From NCBI GenBank assembly GCA_049290495.1, contig JBATNV010000078.1:1-31190 (forward strand): 31,190 nt of DNA. The letters run 5' to 3'. Of this stretch, positions 1 through 7,487 are shown one piece after another. Numbering within the stretch: the stretch's first letter is position 1; every line of letters starts with the position of its first letter. A model generated the notes under the pieces. It saw only the letters and a program-made list of their open reading frames with translations. It was not told the origin of the DNA and searched no databases. The DNA comes from SHZI01 sp049290495. Its GTDB lineage: Bacteria > Pseudomonadota > Gammaproteobacteria > Steroidobacterales > GCA-2729495. The position numbers and the translations under genes were made by a program.

Positions 1-483
1 GTAGCGCGCCTCCCCTGATTCCATGACGCGTGCAAGTATCGATGTGGCTTCGCGCTGGTAGCGGCGCAAGGCAGCGTTGACGAGCCCCGCGGCGCGCGGC
101 TGTCCGAGCAGACGTGTGGCGCCGACGGTGGCGGATACAGCTGCGTAGTCTGGTTGATCAGGATCATTGAGCTGATAGAGGCCGACCGAGAGTAATGCTT
201 CGAGAATCCTGTCGCGGTTGCGCAGTGGCCGGTCGAGCAGCTCGGCGAGGATCGCCTGATGCCGGTGATGCCAGCGCACTGCACCGAAAGCCAGTGACTG
301 GATGTGGGCACGGTCGCGATCGGCGATACCGGTTATGTCTGCTGTGGCGAGCGCAGACTCAAGGGTTACGCCCTGCTCGATGACCTGCAGAACTGCGCGC
401 GCGGCCATCGCGCGGTTGAGTGATCCGGCTGCGTCGGACTGACTGTCGGCAGCCGGGCGCTGCCAGGGCTTACGTTGCTTCAC
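1..483 (-). CDS. rsmB: 16S rRNA (cytosine-967-C5)-methyltransferase RsmB, N-terminal part
   Basis: This is the first 161 codons of RsmB (Sun/Fmu), which uses S-adenosylmethionine to methylate C967 of 16S rRNA. Only the N-terminal NusB-like helical RNA-binding domain is inside the window. Family-typical stretches are RAMAARAVLQVIEQG (about residues 24-38), DRDRAHIQSLAFGAVRWH and LRNRDRILEALLSVGLYQL. The catalytic Rossmann domain and its cysteines lie beyond position 1. The start is GTG at 483-481, which overlaps the fmt stop in a GTGA junction, so the gene is probably translationally coupled to fmt. The def-fmt-rsmB order is the usual one in gammaproteobacteria. The frame was read by hand and stays open from the GTG to the window edge. 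Partial only because of the window boundary. Confidence 0.92.
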   Translation of the reverse strand, partial: MKQRKPWQRPAADSQSDAAGSLNRAMAARAVLQVIEQGVTLESALATADITGIADRDRAHIQSLAFGAVRWHHRHQAILAELLDRPLRNRDRILEALLSVGLYQLNDPDQPDYAAVSATVGATRLLGQPRAAGLVNAALRRYQREATSILARVMESGEARY

Positions 484-1433
484 TCGCCGAGTACCGTGCC
501 TGCCAGTGGCCGGCTGCGGGCCAGATCTGTGGCAGCCACTTTCTGCTTGCCAGGCAGTTGTACGGTGCGGAGGTCGAGTACACCGTCGCCAGTCTGAACA
601 CTGATCCCTTCAGTGCCTACAGCGATAATCTGTCCGGGCGCCGGCTGGGTACCGCCAGCCGGGTTACCCGCGCTTTGCACGCTGGCGGCAAAACAGCGCA
701 GCTGCTGTCCGGCGAGCGTGGTTTCGGCGACTGGCCAGGGGTTATAGGCGCGTATCTGTCGGGCAATCTGTGCGGCTGGCTGTCGCCAGTCGATGCGACC
801 ATCCGCTTTGCTGATGCGGCCGGCATAGACGATACCGTCGCCTGCCTGGGGTCGCGACGGCAGAGTGCCAGCCAGCAGACCATCGAGCGTTGCCGACAGC
901 GTATCTGCCCCCAGGGCTGCCAGCCGCTGTTCGAGCTCACCAGCCGTTTCCTGTACATCGATGACAAGCGGAGCGCAGCGGTAGACCGGCCCCGTATCCA
1001 GACCAGCCTCCATCGCCATGATGCTGACGCCGGTCTCGTGGTCACCAGCAAGGATCGCGGCCTGGATCGGCGAGGCGCCGCGCCAGCGGGGCAGAATTGA
1101 AGCGTGCACATTCACGCAGCCATGCGACGGAATATCCAGCACCGCTGGCGGCAGCAGCAGTCCGTAGGCCACTACCACGAGCAGATCGGGTGCGAGCGCG
1201 CGCAGCTCATCCTGGGCGGCTTCAGTCTTCAGTGTCGCCAGCTGCAGTACCGGGATCCCGAGCTCAATCGCCAGCTGTTTTACCGGACTTGCGCCCAGGC
1301 GTCGGCCGCGTCCAGTCGGGCGGTCGGGCTGAGTCAGCACCGCGACCGGGCGATGGCCGCGGTTGCACAGCATCCGCAGCGTCGGCGTTGCAAAGGCTGG
1401 CGTACCGGCAAAGATAATCCGCGCGTCATTCAT
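480..1433 (-). CDS. fmt: Methionyl-tRNA formyltransferase
   Basis: Transfers a formyl group from 10-formyltetrahydrofolate to initiator Met-tRNA in the cytoplasm. The 317 residues match the usual length (E. coli about 315). The N-terminal formyltransferase domain begins with IIFAGTPAFA. The catalytic region has NVHASILPRWRGASPIQ (Asn108, His110) and AGLDTGPVY (Asp146), corresponding to the Asn-His-Asp triad of the family. A C-terminal tRNA-binding domain follows from about residue 210 (DWRQPAAQIARQIRAYNPWP). The gene lies between def, 42 bases upstream, and rsmB, which overlaps its stop by 4 bases. The three form one minus-strand operon for initiator tRNA formylation, deformylation and ribosome modification. 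Confidence 0.97.
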   Translation of the reverse strand: MNDARIIFAGTPAFATPTLRMLCNRGHRPVAVLTQPDRPTGRGRRLGASPVKQLAIELGIPVLQLATLKTEAAQDELRALAPDLLVVVAYGLLLPPAVLDIPSHGCVNVHASILPRWRGASPIQAAILAGDHETGVSIMAMEAGLDTGPVYRCAPLVIDVQETAGELEQRLAALGADTLSATLDGLLAGTLPSRPQAGDGIVYAGRISKADGRIDWRQPAAQIARQIRAYNPWPVAETTLAGQQLRCFAASVQSAGNPAGGTQPAPGQIIAVGTEGISVQTGDGVLDLRTVQLPGKQKVAATDLARSRPLAGTVLGE

Positions 1434-1475
1434 GATGTCGGGGCATCTTGCCGGATGCGCGCGGCGGCGTGCCGC

Positions 1476-2015
1476 TCAGCGCACTGCTTCGGGTTGATGG
1501 CGGGAAGATTCCGTGCTGTCTTTGCGCCGGGCCTTGGCGGCCCGCTTTTTCAGTCGGCTGCGCTTGAGTTCGGAGAGGTAATCGACAAACAGCTTGCCTT
1601 CGAGATGATCCATCTCGTGCTGGATACAGACAGCCAGCAGACCTTCGGCATCGAGCTCGAAAGACTTGCCGTTCCGGTCGAGTGCGCGAACGCGGATATG
1701 GGCGGCGCGTTCTACCGGTTCGTTGACACCGGGTACCGACAGGCAACCCTCTTCGCTGATATCGCTGCCTTCACGATCCAGGATTTCCGGGTTGATGAAG
1801 CACAAGGGCTGGTCGCGGGTTTCGGATACATCCAGAACCAGCAGCCGGATATGCCGGTCTACCTGCGTGGCAGCCAGGCCAATGCCCGGTGCCGCGTACA
1901 TGGTTTCGAACATATTGTCGGCCAGCAGGCGGTGCTCAGCGGTCACTGCTGTGACCGGCTGCGCCTTTATCCGCAGACGCGGATCGGGATACTCGATGAT
2001 TTTCAGCACCGCCAT
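1476..2015 (-). CDS. def: Peptide deformylase
   Basis: Metal-dependent hydrolase that removes the N-formyl group from nascent polypeptides. All three signature motifs are present: GIGLAATQV (residues 45-53), EGCLSV (metal ligand Cys91) and QHEMDH (His133 and His137 ligands, Glu134 catalytic). The start chosen is the ATG at 2015, giving MAVLKIIEYPDPRLR, the conserved family N-terminus. It is preceded by AAGGAAG at suitable spacing. An in-frame ATG nine codons further upstream (2042) is less likely. At 179 residues it is slightly longer than the E. coli enzyme because of a basic C-terminal tail (about residue 153 onward, rich in Lys and Arg). It is the first gene of the def-fmt-rsmB operon and divergent from the LysM gene. 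Confidence 0.96.
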   Translation of the reverse strand: MAVLKIIEYPDPRLRIKAQPVTAVTAEHRLLADNMFETMYAAPGIGLAATQVDRHIRLLVLDVSETRDQPLCFINPEILDREGSDISEEGCLSVPGVNEPVERAAHIRVRALDRNGKSFELDAEGLLAVCIQHEMDHLEGKLFVDYLSELKRSRLKKRAAKARRKDSTESSRHQPEAVR

Positions 2016-2203
2016 GTCGCTTCCTTCACAGTTTGGTGCCAAGTGCTATGTAACTTGCTCAAAATTATGATACATCTGCAATGGTAAGCCGGGGTCGGGT
2101 TTCCCCGGAGTTGTTGTCGCATCTGGTCAGCCGCGCGAACGCCACGAGTATACCGTGGGGGCATTCGTCGTCGGCAGGCCTTCCTATCAGGGATGGAGTC
2201 CCC
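2016..2203. promoter_or_regulatory. Divergent promoter region between def and the LysM gene
   Basis: This 188-base intergenic region must carry the promoters of the minus-strand def operon and the plus-strand LysM gene. The only conspicuously AT-rich stretch is at about 2048-2078. It contains TATGAT on the plus strand and CATAAT on the minus strand, either of which could serve as a -10 box. No convincing -35 element at correct spacing was found, so no precise promoter is assigned. Confidence 0.35.
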
Positions 2204-3301
2204 ATGAAAATCTCCCAGTCCGGGCCAGTCCAGCAGCATGGTTTTCGTGGTCGTCTGGCCAGCATATTGCTGGTGGCGCTTGCCAGCTTTGCGAGCGGCG
2301 TGAATGCACAGCAGGGTGGCGGTGTGCAGCTGAACCCCTCGCATCCGGATACTTATATTGTGAAGTCCGGGGATACCCTGTGGGATATCTCGGCCAGATT
2401 CCTGCGCGATCCCTGGCACTGGCCGGAGATCTGGTACGTCAACCCGCAGGTGGCCAACCCACACCTTATCTATCCCGGCGATGTGCTCACACTTGTGTAT
2501 GTCGATGGCAAGCCACAGCTCCGCCTGGAGCGAGGCACGGCTTCCGCTTCCGCTACTGAAAAGCTCTCGCCGCGTGTTCGTGAAGAGTCGCTGGAGTCAG
2601 CCATCCGTGCCCTGCCATATGGCGCTGTCGCACCGTTTCTCAGTAAAGGCGTCGTTATCGAGAAGAACGAACTCGAGAAACTGCCCTATGTTGTGGCGCT
2701 GCGCGACAAGCACCTGGTCGGCGCAAGTGGTCACGATGTCTATGTCCGCGGCGATGCCATCAATCCGGGCAATGCCTATAACCTCATTCATCCGGGTGAC
2801 AAGATCGTCGACCCTGATGACGGTGACGTGGTGGGTTACGAAGGCATTTTCGTTGCCAACGGGAAAATAACCCGCGGCGGTGACCCGGTGACGATGGAGA
2901 TTGTTGACTCATCGCGAGAAGTGCTGGTGGGTGACCGCCTGTTGCTCCAGGACCAGACTTGGCCGATGCACTTTGTGCCGCGGGTACCGGACAAGCAGGT
3001 CGAGGGTCGCATCATCCATGTCGTTGATGGCATGACCCAGATTGGCCAGTACCAGGTGGTTATTATGAACCGCGGGGCACGCGATGGACTCGAACCGGGT
3101 CATGTGCTGAGTATCTGGCAGGCTGGAGAAAAGATTACTGATCAGGTCAAAACCGGTGTTTTTAATCGCAAAGTGCAGTTGCCTGATGAGCGCGCCGGGC
3201 TTCTAATGGTGTTCAAGAGCTATGACCGGATCAGTTATGGTCTGGTCATGAGTGCCGAGAGCCCCATTCATATACTGGACAAGGTGCGCAACCCGGACTG
3301 A
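2204..3301 (+). CDS. Secreted LysM-domain protein
   Basis: 365 residues from the ATG at 2204, which has a GGAG-like ribosome site just upstream (about 2194-2198). An in-frame upstream ATG at 2081 would add 41 residues in front of the signal peptide and is unlikely. Residues 1-35 form a signal peptide: basic n-region, hydrophobic LASILLVALASFASG, then a probable cut after VNA. A single LysM domain follows at about residues 49-100 (YIVKSGDTLWDISARFL, then NPQVANPHLIYPGDVL), the fold that binds N-acetylglucosamine-containing peptidoglycan. The remaining roughly 260 residues have no motif I can name. They match the general pattern of the LysM protein found beside dprA in many gammaproteobacteria. 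Likely periplasmic or cell-wall associated; exact role unknown. Confidence 0.88.
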   Translation: MKISQSGPVQQHGFRGRLASILLVALASFASGVNAQQGGGVQLNPSHPDTYIVKSGDTLWDISARFLRDPWHWPEIWYVNPQVANPHLIYPGDVLTLVYVDGKPQLRLERGTASASATEKLSPRVREESLESAIRALPYGAVAPFLSKGVVIEKNELEKLPYVVALRDKHLVGASGHDVYVRGDAINPGNAYNLIHPGDKIVDPDDGDVVGYEGIFVANGKITRGGDPVTMEIVDSSREVLVGDRLLLQDQTWPMHFVPRVPDKQVEGRIIHVVDGMTQIGQYQVVIMNRGARDGLEPGHVLSIWQAGEKITDQVKTGVFNRKVQLPDERAGLLMVFKSYDRISYGLVMSAESPIHILDKVRNPD

Positions 3302-3351
3302 GCCGCGCTTGCTCCTGGCGGCGCGGTGCCTGACCCGTCGCAAGGATCATA

Positions 3352-4332
3352 TTGAGCACTGAAGCACGGCTGGCTCTGGCGCTCGAGACCTGGCTCTCAG
3401 TGCCGGATCATCATCTGCTGCGACGCGAAGATCGGCACTATCCGCCCTTGCTCCGCGAAATCTCGCGTCCCCCTGCCGTGCTGTTCGTGCGTGGCAATCC
3501 GGATGTTCTGACCCTGCCGCAACTTGCCATCGTTGGCAGCCGTAATGCGACGGCAGAGGGTGCCGATACCGCACGCAGTTTCGCCGCACATCTTGCCGCC
3601 GCGGGTTTTTGCATCACCAGTGGACTGGCTGAAGGTATCGACGCGGCAGCCCACCTGGGCGCACTGCGTGCGTCCGGCGGCCGCACCATAGCGGTCTGCG
3701 GCACCGGCCTCGACAGTGTGTATCCCCGTCAACATGCCGGGCTCGCGGACCAGATCGTCGCGGCCGGTGGCGCAATCGTCTCCGAGTTCGCACCGGGTAC
3801 GCCCGTCTCGCGCAGCAACTTTCCACGCCGCAACCGGATCATCAGCGGCCTCAGTGTCGGTGTACTGGTTGTGGAGGCCAGTGTCCGGAGCGGTGCGCTG
3901 ATCACCGCGCAGCATGCGATGGAGCAGGGGCGTGAGGTCTTTGCCATTCCGGGGTCGATACATAATCCGGTCGCGCGCGGCTGTCATCGGCTGATACGCG
4001 ATGGCGCGCGCCTGGTGGAGACAGCGGCAGATATCATCGATGAACTTGGTGGTTTGCTGGCTGGCCTGCAGCTGGATACCCCAGGGCAGCAGCCTGATGA
4101 TCCTTATGCCGCTGCAGCCGGAGGTGCGATTTCCGCCGCCGCACCCGATACAGCGCACGCTGATCTGTTGCTCGCGATGGGTTGCAATCCGGTTGCCGTC
4201 GATGAGCTCGCGTCGCGCTGCGGATTGACGATCGGGGAGCTTTCCTCCATGCTTCTGATCCTCGAATTACAGGGATTGGTGCGTTCGCTGGCTGGCGGCC
4301 GCTATCAGAGGATCAACCGGAGCGTCGAATAA
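3352..4332 (+). CDS. dprA: DNA-processing protein DprA (Smf)
   Basis: Cytoplasmic protein that binds incoming single-stranded DNA during natural transformation and loads RecA. The Rossmann-like core is complete: LAIVGSRNAT (residues 58-67), ITSGLAEGIDAAAH (88-101), GGRTIAVCGTGLDSVYP (109-125), SNFPRRNRIISGLS (155-168) and SGALITAQHAMEQGREVFAIPGS (180-202). A winged-helix-like C-terminal domain follows from about 255. The start is TTG at 3352, with AAGGA at 3342-3346. An in-frame TGA at 3331 blocks any longer form. At 326 residues it lacks most of the N-terminal helical (SAM/helix-hairpin-helix) domain of typical DprA proteins, beginning near the segment equivalent to NHHLI in E. coli Smf. Its stop overlaps the smg start by one base. 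Confidence 0.95.
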   Translation: MSTEARLALALETWLSVPDHHLLRREDRHYPPLLREISRPPAVLFVRGNPDVLTLPQLAIVGSRNATAEGADTARSFAAHLAAAGFCITSGLAEGIDAAAHLGALRASGGRTIAVCGTGLDSVYPRQHAGLADQIVAAGGAIVSEFAPGTPVSRSNFPRRNRIISGLSVGVLVVEASVRSGALITAQHAMEQGREVFAIPGSIHNPVARGCHRLIRDGARLVETAADIIDELGGLLAGLQLDTPGQQPDDPYAAAAGGAISAAAPDTAHADLLLAMGCNPVAVDELASRCGLTIGELSSMLLILELQGLVRSLAGGRYQRINRSVE

Positions 4333-4802
4333 TGAGCGATACCGTTCTCGACGTTCTCCTGTACCTCTTCGAGACCTACACGGAGCAGGAACCCGAAGCC
4401 GCAGACCAGGATGTGCTGCGCGACGAGCTGCTGCGCGCGGGTTTTGGTGAGCCTGAAGTAGACAGTGCGCTGGACTGGCTGGACGGTCTGAACGAAACCA
4501 GTGCCCCTTACGCGGGGATTCCGGGCGAGCGCTCGGTGCGTGTCTACAATGAAGTAGAGATACGCCGGCTGGATCTCGACTGTCGCGGCTATCTGCTCTA
4601 TCTGGAGCAGGTCGGGATACTTTCAGCCGCACAGCGTGAAGTGGTGATCGACCGGTTGATGGCGCTGGGTTCAGAGACAGTCGACAAAGAGCAGCTCAAG
4701 TGGGTTGTCTTGATGGTTCTGTTTGCCCAGCCGGGCCAGGAAACGGCCTTTTCGCGCATGGAAGATCTGGTCTTTGAGGAGAGCGCCGACGTCATGCATT
4801 GA
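4332..4802 (+). CDS. smg: Smg family protein (DUF494)
   Basis: 156-residue small acidic cytoplasmic protein of the Smg/DUF494 family, which is nearly always found between dprA and topA in gamma- and betaproteobacteria. Its biochemical function is not established. Recognisable features are the N-terminal VLLYLFETYTEQE and the segments LRDELLRAGFGEPEVDSALDWLDGL, VRVYNEVEIRRLD and GYLLYLEQVGILSAAQREVVIDRLMAL. The ATG shares one base with the dprA stop (TAATG), so translation is probably coupled. Length matches the family. Identification rests on both sequence pattern and neighbourhood. Confidence 0.93.
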   Translation: MSDTVLDVLLYLFETYTEQEPEAADQDVLRDELLRAGFGEPEVDSALDWLDGLNETSAPYAGIPGERSVRVYNEVEIRRLDLDCRGYLLYLEQVGILSAAQREVVIDRLMALGSETVDKEQLKWVVLMVLFAQPGQETAFSRMEDLVFEESADVMH

Positions 4803-4826
4803 GCGTTTATTTGTGTTTCAGCAGTC

Positions 4827-4849
4827 AAGCCGCGCTAGAGTCGCGGCTT
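4827..4849. terminator. Hairpin between smg and topA
   Basis: AAGCCGCG (4827-4834) and CGCGGCTT (4842-4849) form a perfect 8-bp stem with a 7-base loop, 24 bases after the smg stop. No run of T follows, so it is not a classical intrinsic terminator. It may be a partial terminator, an mRNA 3' end or an RNase-processing structure separating dprA-smg from topA. Confidence 0.4.
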
Positions 4850-4904
4850 CGTCGTCTGTAGAGTCCGCGTTTTCTGCAGATCTTCAGCCCGGGTTTGGAA
4901 TCGC

Positions 4905-7421
4905 ATGACCAGTATCGTCGTCGTGGAGTCGCCGGCAAAGGCAAAGACCATCGAGAAGTACCTTGGCAAGGACTTCAAGGTGTTCGCTTCCTATGGGCAT
5001 GTGCGCGACCTGCTCGAGAAGGACGGCGCTGTCGATCCTGCGCACGGCTATGAAATGAAGTATGCGGTGGCGGAGGACAAGGAACGCCACATCACCGCCA
5101 TCGCCAGTGCGCTCAAGAAAGCCGATACGCTGTATCTGGCTACCGACCCTGACCGCGAGGGCGAGGCAATCTCCTGGCACCTGCAGGAGATACTCGGTGA
5201 GCGTGGACTCCTGAAGGATCGCTCCGTATACCGCGTCGTGTTCTATGAGATCACCGAGCGCGCAGTTCGTGAGGCCATCGACCAGCCGCGTCAGGTCTCC
5301 ATGGATCTCGTCAATGCCTACCGTGCCCGGCGTGCACTCGACCATCTGCTTGGCTTCAAGCTGTCGCCACTGCTGTGGCGGAAGATCAGCCCGAAGCTCT
5401 CGGCCGGGCGCGTGCAGAGTCCGGCGCTGCGCATGCTGGTCGAGCGTGAGGAAGCCATCGAGGCTTTCCGCAGCCAGGAATACTGGTCCATCGATGCCCT
5501 GACCGGCACCGCGCCGCAGTTCTTCGCAGCTCGCCTGGTCGAGTATGCAGGCCGCAAGGTCGTCGACAGCTTCAATCGCGAAAAGCCCGAGGTCTTCAGT
5601 TTCCAGAACGCAGCCCAGGCAGACGAAGCCCGCAGCACGCTTGAGGTGGCTGCCGGCGGCAAGCTTCGCGTCAAGAGCGTCGAGCGCAGTCAGCGTCGCC
5701 GCCGTCCGGCGCCACCGTTCACGACCTCCACGTTGCAGCAGGAAGCCTCCCGCAAGCTGGGGTTTCGCGCCCGTAACACCATGCAGGTTGCGCAGAAACT
5801 CTATGAAGGCGTGGCCATCGAAGAGGGTACGGTCGGCCTGATTACCTACATGCGTACCGATTCGGTCGGCCTCGGCAAAGAAGCCATCGATGATATTCGC
5901 GACTTCATCGTCGAGCGCTATGGCAAGGCCAGCCTGCCGGCGCAACCGAATGTCTACAAGACCACGGCGAAGAATGCACAGGAAGCACACGAGGGCATCC
6001 GCCCGACCAGCATCCGCCGCACACCGGAATCCGTGCAGCGCTTTCTGAGTGACGAGCAGTACAAGCTCTACAGCCTGATCTGGAAGCGCACCATCGCTTC
6101 GCAGATGGAGCCTGCCGTCTACGACCAGCTTGCCGTTGACCTGGTACCCGCCGGGCGGGCCGAGGCGGGCCGCTTCCGGGCCTCAGGCTCAACACTGGTG
6201 AGCGCGGGCTTTATCGCCGTATACCTCGAAGGTCGTGACGACGATGGCGACGACAACGCAGAGCTGAAGTTGCCGCCGGTGAATGAAGGCGATCTTCTGT
6301 CGCTGGAGGCCGTGCGGCCGGAGCAGCATTTCACCGAGCCACCGCCGCGTTTTACCGAGGCAAGTCTCGTCAAGGCGCTTGAAGAGCGCGGCATTGGCCG
6401 CCCTTCCACCTATGCTTCGATTATCTCGACGCTACTGAACCGTAAGTACGCCGAAATGAAGGGCCGGGCGCTCAAGCCTACGGACGGCGGCCGCGTCGTG
6501 AGTGGCTTTCTGACCAGTCATTTCACGCGCTATGTCGATTACGACTTTACCGCGCACATGGAAGACGAGCTCGACCAGATCTCGCGCGGCGAGTGCGAAT
6601 GGGTGCCGGTACTGGAAGAGTTCTGGCAACCCTTTGCGGTCCTGCTCGGTGAAAAGGACAAGTCTGTCAGCCGCGATGAAGCGGTACATGCCCGCGAGCT
6701 CGGCAAGGATCCAGCCTCGGGTCGACCGGTGTCGGCGCGTTTTGGCCGTTACGGTGCCTTCATCCAGATCGGTACACGTGATGATGAGGAGAAGCCGAAG
6801 TGGAAGGGCCTTCAGCCCGGTCAGAGCATGTTCAATATCGAACTGCCCGACGCACTCGAGCTGTTCAAGCTGCCGAGAAAGCTGGGCAGCTTGCCGGGTG
6901 GTGAACCGGTCAGTGCAAACACCGGCATGTTCGGTCCCTATGTGCAGTACGAGACGATCGACAAGGAGACCGGCGAGGTCGTCAAGAAATACGCTTCCCT
7001 GCAGGAGATCGATCCGCTGAAAGTCACGCTCGAGGAAGCCATCGAGGTGATCAGGGCGAAACTGGAAGCGGATGCCAAAAAGCTGGTCAAGGACTTTGGC
7101 GTGGACGGCATACGCATATTGAACGGTCGCTGGGGGCCGTACCTGGCCGATGCCGAGCGCAATGCCCGGATCCCGAAGGACCGGGAGCCTGAGTCGATTA
7201 CGCTGGAAGAGGCGCGGCAGCTGCTTGCCGACGCGCCGGTGCGCAAGCGCCGCTGGGGCAAGAAGGTCGTGAAGAAAGCCGCAAAAAAAACCGCAAAGAA
7301 GGTATCGAAAAAGATCGTGGCCGATGGCTCTGAAGCGCCTGCCGCGACCCGGAAGAAGACCAGTGTTCGCAAGAAGACCGGTGCAAAGAAGGCAAGCAAA
7401 AAGAAAGCTGTGTTAGGCTGA
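4905..7421 (+). CDS. topA: DNA topoisomerase I (type IA), zinc-finger-less with lysine-rich tail
   Basis: Relaxes negative supercoils by single-strand passage, forming a 5'-phosphotyrosine intermediate. The N-terminal Toprim domain contains VVVESPAKAKTI (Glu8) and TDPDREGEAI (Asp81, Asp83, Glu85, metal binding). The active-site tyrosine is Tyr315 in GLITYMRTDS. Family motifs SAGRVQSPALRM, RPTSIRR and GRPSTYASII are present. After the catalytic core come TOPRIM_C-type repeats (FGRYGAFIQIG, FGPYVQYE, GRWGPYLADAERNARIP) rather than zinc ribbons; the only cysteine in the protein is in GECEW. Residues from about 782 to 838 form a tail dominated by Lys, Ala and Arg, presumably DNA-binding. The 838-residue length suits this architecture. 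A run of eight A lies in the tail-coding part (see findings). Confidence 0.97.
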   Translation: MTSIVVVESPAKAKTIEKYLGKDFKVFASYGHVRDLLEKDGAVDPAHGYEMKYAVAEDKERHITAIASALKKADTLYLATDPDREGEAISWHLQEILGERGLLKDRSVYRVVFYEITERAVREAIDQPRQVSMDLVNAYRARRALDHLLGFKLSPLLWRKISPKLSAGRVQSPALRMLVEREEAIEAFRSQEYWSIDALTGTAPQFFAARLVEYAGRKVVDSFNREKPEVFSFQNAAQADEARSTLEVAAGGKLRVKSVERSQRRRRPAPPFTTSTLQQEASRKLGFRARNTMQVAQKLYEGVAIEEGTVGLITYMRTDSVGLGKEAIDDIRDFIVERYGKASLPAQPNVYKTTAKNAQEAHEGIRPTSIRRTPESVQRFLSDEQYKLYSLIWKRTIASQMEPAVYDQLAVDLVPAGRAEAGRFRASGSTLVSAGFIAVYLEGRDDDGDDNAELKLPPVNEGDLLSLEAVRPEQHFTEPPPRFTEASLVKALEERGIGRPSTYASIISTLLNRKYAEMKGRALKPTDGGRVVSGFLTSHFTRYVDYDFTAHMEDELDQISRGECEWVPVLEEFWQPFAVLLGEKDKSVSRDEAVHARELGKDPASGRPVSARFGRYGAFIQIGTRDDEEKPKWKGLQPGQSMFNIELPDALELFKLPRKLGSLPGGEPVSANTGMFGPYVQYETIDKETGEVVKKYASLQEIDPLKVTLEEAIEVIRAKLEADAKKLVKDFGVDGIRILNGRWGPYLADAERNARIPKDREPESITLEEARQLLADAPVRKRRWGKKVVKKAAKKTAKKVSKKIVADGSEAPAATRKKTSVRKKTGAKKASKKKAVLG
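7283..7290 (+). other. A8 homopolymer in the TopA tail-coding region
   Basis: Eight consecutive A residues within codons GCA AAA AAA ACC of topA. A -1 shift here would reach a TGA at 7331-7333 and remove most of the basic tail. A +1 shift stays open to a TAG at 7414-7416 and encodes an arginine-rich tail of similar length. Homopolymers of this size are known sites of polymerase or ribosome slippage; whether it happens here cannot be judged from sequence. Confidence 0.4.
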
Positions 7422-7487
7422 CCACTTAACAATAAGTGCCAACCCTCTGCCGGGGCACCACAAAAGCAAGATCCCGGCTGGTCACGC

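Noticed and set aside
1104..2087. 327-codon plus-strand frame opposite fmt and def
   Set aside because: Shadow of two conserved genes; no coherent protein family pattern.
4884..5990. 368-codon minus-strand frame opposite topA
   Set aside because: Antisense of the Toprim and catalytic regions; no independent support.
7423..7438. CACTTA/TAAGTG hairpin after topA as terminator
   Set aside because: The stem is only 6 bp, AT-rich and not followed by T residues; too weak to call.
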